Source of the DNA: Pseudomonas sp. TTU2014-080ASC | Lineage (GTDB): Bacteria; Pseudomonadota; Gammaproteobacteria; Pseudomonadales; Pseudomonadaceae | Length of the DNA: 64,000 nt | Reading direction: 5' to 3' | Assembly: GCF_001446935.1 (NCBI RefSeq) | Contig: NZ_LKKK01000011.1 | Location: 847,794 to 911,793, forward strand | Shown here: one piece after another, positions 59,247-64,000 of the stretch | How the letters are laid out: each line of letters opens with the position of its first letter | Position numbering within the stretch: the stretch's first letter is position 1 | Position numbers and translations under genes: made by a program | Notes under the pieces: model-generated | The model's database searches: none | What the model saw: the letters and a program-made list of their open reading frames with translations, nothing else | Told to the model about the DNA's origin: nothing

Positions 59247-60602
59247 TTACTTCATGTCCGGAAGACGTGCGTCGCTTTTCACTTCCGAAAGGGCGATGGC
59301 CTCATTCGGCGCTACGATTTGCTGGCTGCGCAGCAGCTCGCCCATCGCGGTGACAACGCGGTACATGGAGTACTCCTCAGTAAAGCGCACTTCGCTGTAA
59401 CGGCGGTTAGCGGTGAACAGTTCGTTCTCGCTATCCAGCAGGTCGAGCAGGGTGCGTTGACCCAAGCTGAATTGCTGCTGGTAGGCCTCACGTACACGGG
59501 TGGTGTAGTCAGCGTAGGCACGTGCTTTTGGCGTTTGCAGTTGGGCGTTTTCCATGGCATTCCAGGCCAGGGTCAGGTTTTCGTTGAGTACGCGCAGAGC
59601 GTTGTTACGAATATCCAGCGCCTCATTTACCTGGTGCGCAGAGGCATTCAGGCGAGCTTTGTCGCGTACGCCGTTGAACAGGTTGTAGTTCATCACTACA
59701 GCTGCACGCCAGCCTGAGTTATGGCCTTCATCACCGCCGGTGTTGTCATCAGCGTGGGTGGCCAGCTCTGCATCGAAGCGTGGGTAGAACGGTGCTTTAG
59801 CAACTTCATACTGCTTCTCAGCAGCGTGCACGTCAGCCTGTGCGGACTTCAGCAGTGGGTTGTTGTCCAGTACACGCTGGCGGGCTTCGTCTAGGCTGGC
59901 AGGCAGCGTGCCTTTGAGCGAAGAGGGTGCAGTCAGCTCTTCCGGCAGGCGGCCGACAACGCTGATGAAGTTGGCCTCAGCATCTGCCAGGTTGACCTGT
60001 TCGGTGTAGAGGTTGTTTTCAGCCAGGGCCAGACGGGCTTCTGATTGGTCCAGGTCAGCGGAGCTGCCAACACCCTGACGGCTGCGCATGCTGATTTGAT
60101 CATTAATGCGTTGGTGAGCCAGCAGGTTGTTGCGGGCCAGCTCAACCATTTCGCGGCGCATCAGCAGTTCGAGGTACACCTCAGCAGTACGCAGAGCCAG
60201 GTTTTCGGAGGTGCCGAGCAGGCGATAGGCGCGGGAGTTCACCACTGCCTCGGTACGACCCACTTCGTTAGGCGTGTTAAAGCCATCAAACAGCATCTGC
60301 CGCAGGCGCAGTTCAGATGAGCCATACGTCAGTGTTTCGGTGTTGTGGTTGCCACTGGCACGAGTGCTCGGGCTATCAGTCTTTTCACGTCCATAGCCCA
60401 TCAACAGGTCAACGGTCGGCAGGTAACCACCTTTAGCAATCCGCACTTCCTCGTCCGAGGTCAGCCGACTGTTTTTGCCTGCGTGAATTTCCGGATGGTT
60501 GTCGATCGTGCTTTGCATCGCTTCAGACAAGGTAAGCGCCTGAGCCTGGCCGCATAGGCTGGCTAAAACGATACAGCTCAACAGCGGATTGATTGCGCGC
60601 AT
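59247..60602 (-). CDS. lapE: TolC-family outer-membrane protein (LapE-like)
   Basis: 451 residues with signal peptide (ASLCGQAQA cleavage region) and two OEP repeats: LTLSEAMQSTIDNHPEI, LLMRREMVELARNNLLAHQRI, later YQQQFSLGQRTLLDLLDSENELF. Forms the outer channel of the type I system. First gene of the leftward lapEBC operon; divergent from the adhesin. Confidence 0.92.
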   Translation of the reverse strand: MRAINPLLSCIVLASLCGQAQALTLSEAMQSTIDNHPEIHAGKNSRLTSDEEVRIAKGGYLPTVDLLMGYGREKTDSPSTRASGNHNTETLTYGSSELRLRQMLFDGFNTPNEVGRTEAVVNSRAYRLLGTSENLALRTAEVYLELLMRREMVELARNNLLAHQRINDQISMRSRQGVGSSADLDQSEARLALAENNLYTEQVNLADAEANFISVVGRLPEELTAPSSLKGTLPASLDEARQRVLDNNPLLKSAQADVHAAEKQYEVAKAPFYPRFDAELATHADDNTGGDEGHNSGWRAAVVMNYNLFNGVRDKARLNASAHQVNEALDIRNNALRVLNENLTLAWNAMENAQLQTPKARAYADYTTRVREAYQQQFSLGQRTLLDLLDSENELFTANRRYSEVRFTEEYSMYRVVTAMGELLRSQQIVAPNEAIALSEVKSDARLPDMK

Positions 60603-61071
60603 TTATAAATGCTCCGTTAGTTGTGTATTTGTTGTGTGTGTTTGTTGTCAGTTTAGTGTGCGTGGCCCCAGATTAGTCGAATTTTTGACGCTACGCCATA
60701 TCGCTAACTTTAAAACACTAAAAAGAAAGCGTTTAGTCTCAGTTTAGAAGATTTGGCACTATGGTATATGAGAAAATAGTCTTATGAATATATAAGAATT
60801 AAAGACATTGTCTATATAAGGCAAACCCTTTCTATGAGCGGCTTTCGAGGGGTTGGCGACTAAATGAGTTATGAGTGGCTAGGGTTGCGGAGTTGGGGTT
60901 TGGAGTGGTTTCGACTTTTAAAAGTTGAGTGACATATTTCTGGCGCTAACTTTTTGATGTCGAATTATAAGTTGTATTTTAAACCCCCTAAGTTCTCTGT
61001 AAGCAGCATTCTAGACTCTTTTCTAACAAACAATCGGGGCGAACCCGGTGGGTTTAACAAAGGGTGAGATC
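60603..61071. other. AT-rich divergent promoter region of lapE and the adhesin
   Basis: 469 bp without an ORF. The centre (60700-60830) is AT-rich and should hold both promoters. Close to the adhesin start is a small hairpin (AACCC, GGT, GGGTT at 61042-61054) about 18 nt before the ATG, with AGGGTGAG as ribosome site. Regulator sites were not recognised. Confidence 0.5.
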
Positions 61072-64000
61072 ATGGCGACTTTATTAGGTGTTGTTGGCCA
61101 AATCGTCGGCGAAGTATTCGCTGTTTCGGCAGATGGAACTCGTCGTGCATTGAGTGAAGGTGATCGCCTGTTCGCAGGTGAAACACTCGAAACCGGCGCT
61201 AACGGCTCGGTTGCTATAAGGCTGAGCAACGGACAAACACTAACGGTCGGCCGTGATAGCAGCCTTGAGCTGACACCGCAGCTTCTCGCCGGTAACGGCG
61301 CGGGTCAGGCGCCTCAGCCTGTGCCTGCCAATACCGCACCTTCTGATCAAGATCTCACTGATGTAGAACGCCTGCAGGCCGCAATCGAAGCGGGTGATGA
61401 CCCGACCCAAATGGGTGAAGCGACTGCTGCTGGTCCAGGTGCTGGTGGTGCTGGCGGTGGTGGCGCTGGTGGTGGTAACTCGTTTGTGATGCTCAGCGAG
61501 ACCGGCGGTTCGATTGATCCGGAGATCGGCTTCCCAACAGCAGGCCTTAGCCGTGGTCCGTTGTTCCCTGATCCGGTGATTGGCGCTAACGAACCTGAGG
61601 TCGTGCCGACACCAATCCCTACGCCAGTTCCTACACCAGTACCGGTTGATTACACCCCCGGTGTAGACATTGACTACACCGACTCCGCTGGCACCATCCA
61701 AGCAGGCCCTGGTGTTGTGCAAGAAGCCGCCTTGGGATCAGGCAGCAACCCGGCGAGCTCAGCTGAGCGCACGTTTGGCACCATCACCATTAACTCCCCT
61801 GATGGTGTGTCTGCACTGCAAATCCAAGACGTTAACGGCAACTGGGTTGATGTCACCAACGGTGGAACAGTTCTGGGCAAGTACGGCGTGCTGAGCGTGG
61901 ACGCTGCCGGTAACTGGACCTACACCTTGACTGACAACACTCTCGATCACAGCAACACCAGTGGTGTTGGCTCCAGTGACGTGGTCTCCGAGAGCTTCCC
62001 AACCCGGATGTTCGATTTGGACGGTGATGTGTCGCCGACCGTGAACATCAATGTTCAAGTGCTCGATGATGGCCCATCCGTGCAAGTGGCACAGGGCGTT
62101 GAGTGGCTGAGCCTGGCTGTTCTGGACGAAAGCCTTGCCTCTTTAGGTGGCACGCAGGGCGACGGCATCGCCACGGCCGTATTGTCGGCAGCTGCAGTGC
62201 AGGCCCACTTCGTCACCAGTTTCGGTGCTGACGGTGGCTCTAGCACTTACGGCTATGAGCTGAATGGCAGCAACGTAGCTACTGGTTTGTTCGCTTTGAG
62301 CGGCGAGGGCGGTAAAGGCGCAGAAATCGTTCTCAACCAATCAGGCAACGTCATTACTGGCAGCGCAGGGGGGGCTAACTACTTCACCCTGACCATCAAT
62401 GCAGCAACTGGCGAAGTCACTATCAACCTGCTGAAAAACATCTGGCACAGCAACGCCGGCAGTTTTGATGACGCTGAAGTGCTGCAACTGCCTGAAGGTG
62501 TACTGAAACTGGTTAAAACCGTTACCGACGGTGATGGTGATAAAGCCAGCGCTGCCCTGGATTTGGGGGCGGCAGGGGTTATCAATTTCGAAGATGACGG
62601 CCCCACCATCTCGGCACAGGCCTTTGATTCGGCCACTCTGCAAGTGGATGAAAGCAATTTCGAACTCGATGCCACGGCCAATATCAGCAGCTTCTTTACT
62701 GTTGATGGTGGATCTGACGGTGTTGATGACGTGGACTACAGTCTGGTCTTGAACTCTTCCGCCAGCGGTTTGGTAGACACTGCAACTGGGCAGAATGTCT
62801 TCTTGGTCCTGAATAGTGCAGGTGTGGTGGAAGGCCGTGTCGGTAACGCGCAAGGCGCAGTTGTCTTCACTCTGAGCGTGGATGGCAGCGGTAATGTGAA
62901 GCTGGACCAACTGCGTGCGATCCAGCATAGCGACACCAGCAACCACAACGAAGCCAAGTCACTGGCTGCCGGTGTAGTCAGCGTCAAAGCCACCGTCACC
63001 GACGGCGACGGCGACAAAGCCAGTGCCAGTTTGGATATCGGTAAGGCCATCAGCTTCCTGGATGACGGCCCAAGCATCAGCGCCAAAGAGCTGGGCAGCC
63101 TGAGCCTGCAGGTCGACGAAACCAACCTGAACACAGCGGCTACCTCGTCGTTCACACTCGCTAGCCTGTTCACCGCCAATGCCGGTGCAGATGGCCAGAA
63201 GGCGCTGGACTTTGCGCTGAAAGTTGAGAGTGAGGACAGCGGTCTGTTCGACACCCTGACCGGTGAGGAAGTCAAACTCAGCCTCAATGCTGAAGGTGAG
63301 GTGATTGGTACCATCAGCGGCGACGTGGTGGTCTTCACTGTCAGCGTAACTGCTGACGGCAAGATCAGCCTGAACCAAGAGCGTGCGGTTAAACACCCAG
63401 TCGGTGGCAACAGCCACAACGAAGCCAGTGCGACGCTGGACGGCAAAATCAGCGTGGTCGGTACCATCACCGATGGCGACAACGACACTGCGACTGCCAC
63501 TGCGAACATTGGTAAGGCCATCAGCTTCCTGGACGACGGCCCAAGCATCAGCGCCAAAGAGCTGGGCAGCCTGAGCCTGCAGGTCGACGAAACCAACCTG
63601 AACACAGCGGCTACCTCGTCGTTCACACTCGCTAGCCTGTTCACCAGCGCTGCCGGTGCAGATGGTCAGCAATCGCTGGACTTCGCGCTGAAAGTTGAGA
63701 GTGAGGACAGCGGTCTGTTCGACACTCTGACCGGTGAGGAAGTCAAACTCAGCCTCAATGCTGAAGGTGAGGTGATTGGTACCATCAGCGGCGACGTGGT
63801 GGTCTTCACTGTCAGCGTAACTGCTGACGGCAAGATCAGCCTGAACCAAGAGCGTGCGGTTAAACACCCAGTCGGTGGCAACAGCCACAACGAAGCCAGT
63901 GCGACGCTGGACGGCAAAATCAGCGTGGTCGGTACCATCACCGATGGCGACAACGACACTGCGACTGCCACTGCGAACATTGGTAAGGCCATCAGCTTCC
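61072..64000 (+). CDS. lapA: giant LapA-like RTX adhesin, N-terminal part, continues beyond the window
   Basis: 976 codons are open to the window end. The N-terminus MATLLGVVGQIVGEVFAVSA begins the LapA retention module that lodges in the outer-membrane pore. It is followed by a TAAG site (Thr118-Ala119-Ala120-Gly121), the di-alanine target of the periplasmic protease LapG, then a Gly-rich linker. After a Pro/Val hinge come T1SS-143/DUF5801-type repeats opening FxDDGPxI. From 63040 the units are 471 bp (157 aa) and almost identical. Substrate of lapEBC. LapD and LapG are not in this window. Large ORFs on the opposite strand are shadows of the repeats. Confidence 0.92.
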   Translation, partial: MATLLGVVGQIVGEVFAVSADGTRRALSEGDRLFAGETLETGANGSVAIRLSNGQTLTVGRDSSLELTPQLLAGNGAGQAPQPVPANTAPSDQDLTDVERLQAAIEAGDDPTQMGEATAAGPGAGGAGGGGAGGGNSFVMLSETGGSIDPEIGFPTAGLSRGPLFPDPVIGANEPEVVPTPIPTPVPTPVPVDYTPGVDIDYTDSAGTIQAGPGVVQEAALGSGSNPASSAERTFGTITINSPDGVSALQIQDVNGNWVDVTNGGTVLGKYGVLSVDAAGNWTYTLTDNTLDHSNTSGVGSSDVVSESFPTRMFDLDGDVSPTVNINVQVLDDGPSVQVAQGVEWLSLAVLDESLASLGGTQGDGIATAVLSAAAVQAHFVTSFGADGGSSTYGYELNGSNVATGLFALSGEGGKGAEIVLNQSGNVITGSAGGANYFTLTINAATGEVTINLLKNIWHSNAGSFDDAEVLQLPEGVLKLVKTVTDGDGDKASAALDLGAAGVINFEDDGPTISAQAFDSATLQVDESNFELDATANISSFFTVDGGSDGVDDVDYSLVLNSSASGLVDTATGQNVFLVLNSAGVVEGRVGNAQGAVVFTLSVDGSGNVKLDQLRAIQHSDTSNHNEAKSLAAGVVSVKATVTDGDGDKASASLDIGKAISFLDDGPSISAKELGSLSLQVDETNLNTAATSSFTLASLFTANAGADGQKALDFALKVESEDSGLFDTLTGEEVKLSLNAEGEVIGTISGDVVVFTVSVTADGKISLNQERAVKHPVGGNSHNEASATLDGKISVVGTITDGDNDTATATANIGKAISFLDDGPSISAKELGSLSLQVDETNLNTAATSSFTLASLFTSAAGADGQQSLDFALKVESEDSGLFDTLTGEEVKLSLNAEGEVIGTISGDVVVFTVSVTADGKISLNQERAVKHPVGGNSHNEASATLDGKISVVGTITDGDNDTATATANIGKAISF
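63040..63510 (+). repeat. 471-bp adhesin repeat, unit 1
   Basis: First complete unit, starting at the GKAISFLDDGPSI codons. It differs from unit 2 at only a handful of bases, mainly the stretch encoding TANAGADGQKAL. Confidence 0.9.
63511..63981 (+). repeat. 471-bp adhesin repeat, unit 2
   Basis: Second unit in direct tandem; the equivalent stretch encodes TSAAGADGQQSL. A third unit begins at 63982 and leaves the window. Confidence 0.9.

Noticed and set aside
62736..63992. Long minus-strand ORFs of 300-309 aa
   Set aside because: They are antisense to the adhesin repeats, repeat with the same 471-bp period and have no independent start signals.

Overview
The window reads as a chromosomal segment of a Pseudomonas species (Gammaproteobacteria). 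The evidence is gene content: an EarP/EF-P pair with a rhamnosylatable arginine, dnaX-ybaB-recR, anr-hemN next to two complete cbb3 oxidase (cco) operons and ccoGHIS, rssB/rssC, several small Pseudomonas-type DUF proteins, a Pseudomonas REP pair and a Lap-type adhesin locus. Nothing could be searched; names come from motif and family recognition.

Region 1 (1-4.5 kb) is the right end of an integrated element. It has a leftward early operon (excisionase-like HTH, Cys-rich protein, small membrane protein), a divergent small repressor-like gene, and three 17-bp palindromes between them, an arrangement like Pf-type filamentous prophages. To the right is an AT-rich cargo: a PD-(D/E)XK nuclease ORF followed in the -1 frame by a P-loop ATPase ORF. 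They look like one ~845-residue protein split at a GGGG tract. The element ends at a 33-nt tRNA 3'-end fragment (T-arm, acceptor, CCA; serine-like) followed by a terminator, taken as attR. The rest of the element lies left of the window.

Region 2 (4.7-21.3 kb) is core and semi-core: earP-efp; a LysR/TauE pair; LysR, DUF1127 and EamA genes; pyrF; queF; a HAD-fold protein lacking its nucleophile; mlaA; a PilZ protein; rssB-rssC; tal; dusA; an orphan sugar-type binding protein; and pnuC plus a NadR-type kinase.

Region 3 (21.4-31.4 kb) has two small Pseudomonas proteins, dnaX-ybaB-recR, an acyl-CoA dehydrogenase behind a palindromic site, a cold-shock protein, and an FMO-SDR operon divergent from a TetR gene with three phased GTATAC sites.

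Region 4 (31.5-47.3 kb) is a microaerobic respiration block: apt, anr, hemN, ccoS/I/H/G, then cco-1 and cco-2. ANR-type boxes are visible upstream of hemN and of ccoN2, but not upstream of ccoN1.

Region 5 (47.3-55.7 kb) has a KANL3/Tex30-like hydrolase, nfuA, an RlmN-family gene, a DUF1883 gene, an EamA transporter, aceK, an Aer-like receptor and tapT.

Region 6 (55.7-64 kb) is a biofilm adhesin locus. lapC-, lapB- and lapE-like type I secretion genes run leftward, and a giant LapA-like adhesin runs rightward off the window. The adhesin has an N-terminal retention module, a TAAG site of the kind cut by LapG, and tandem 471-bp repeats.
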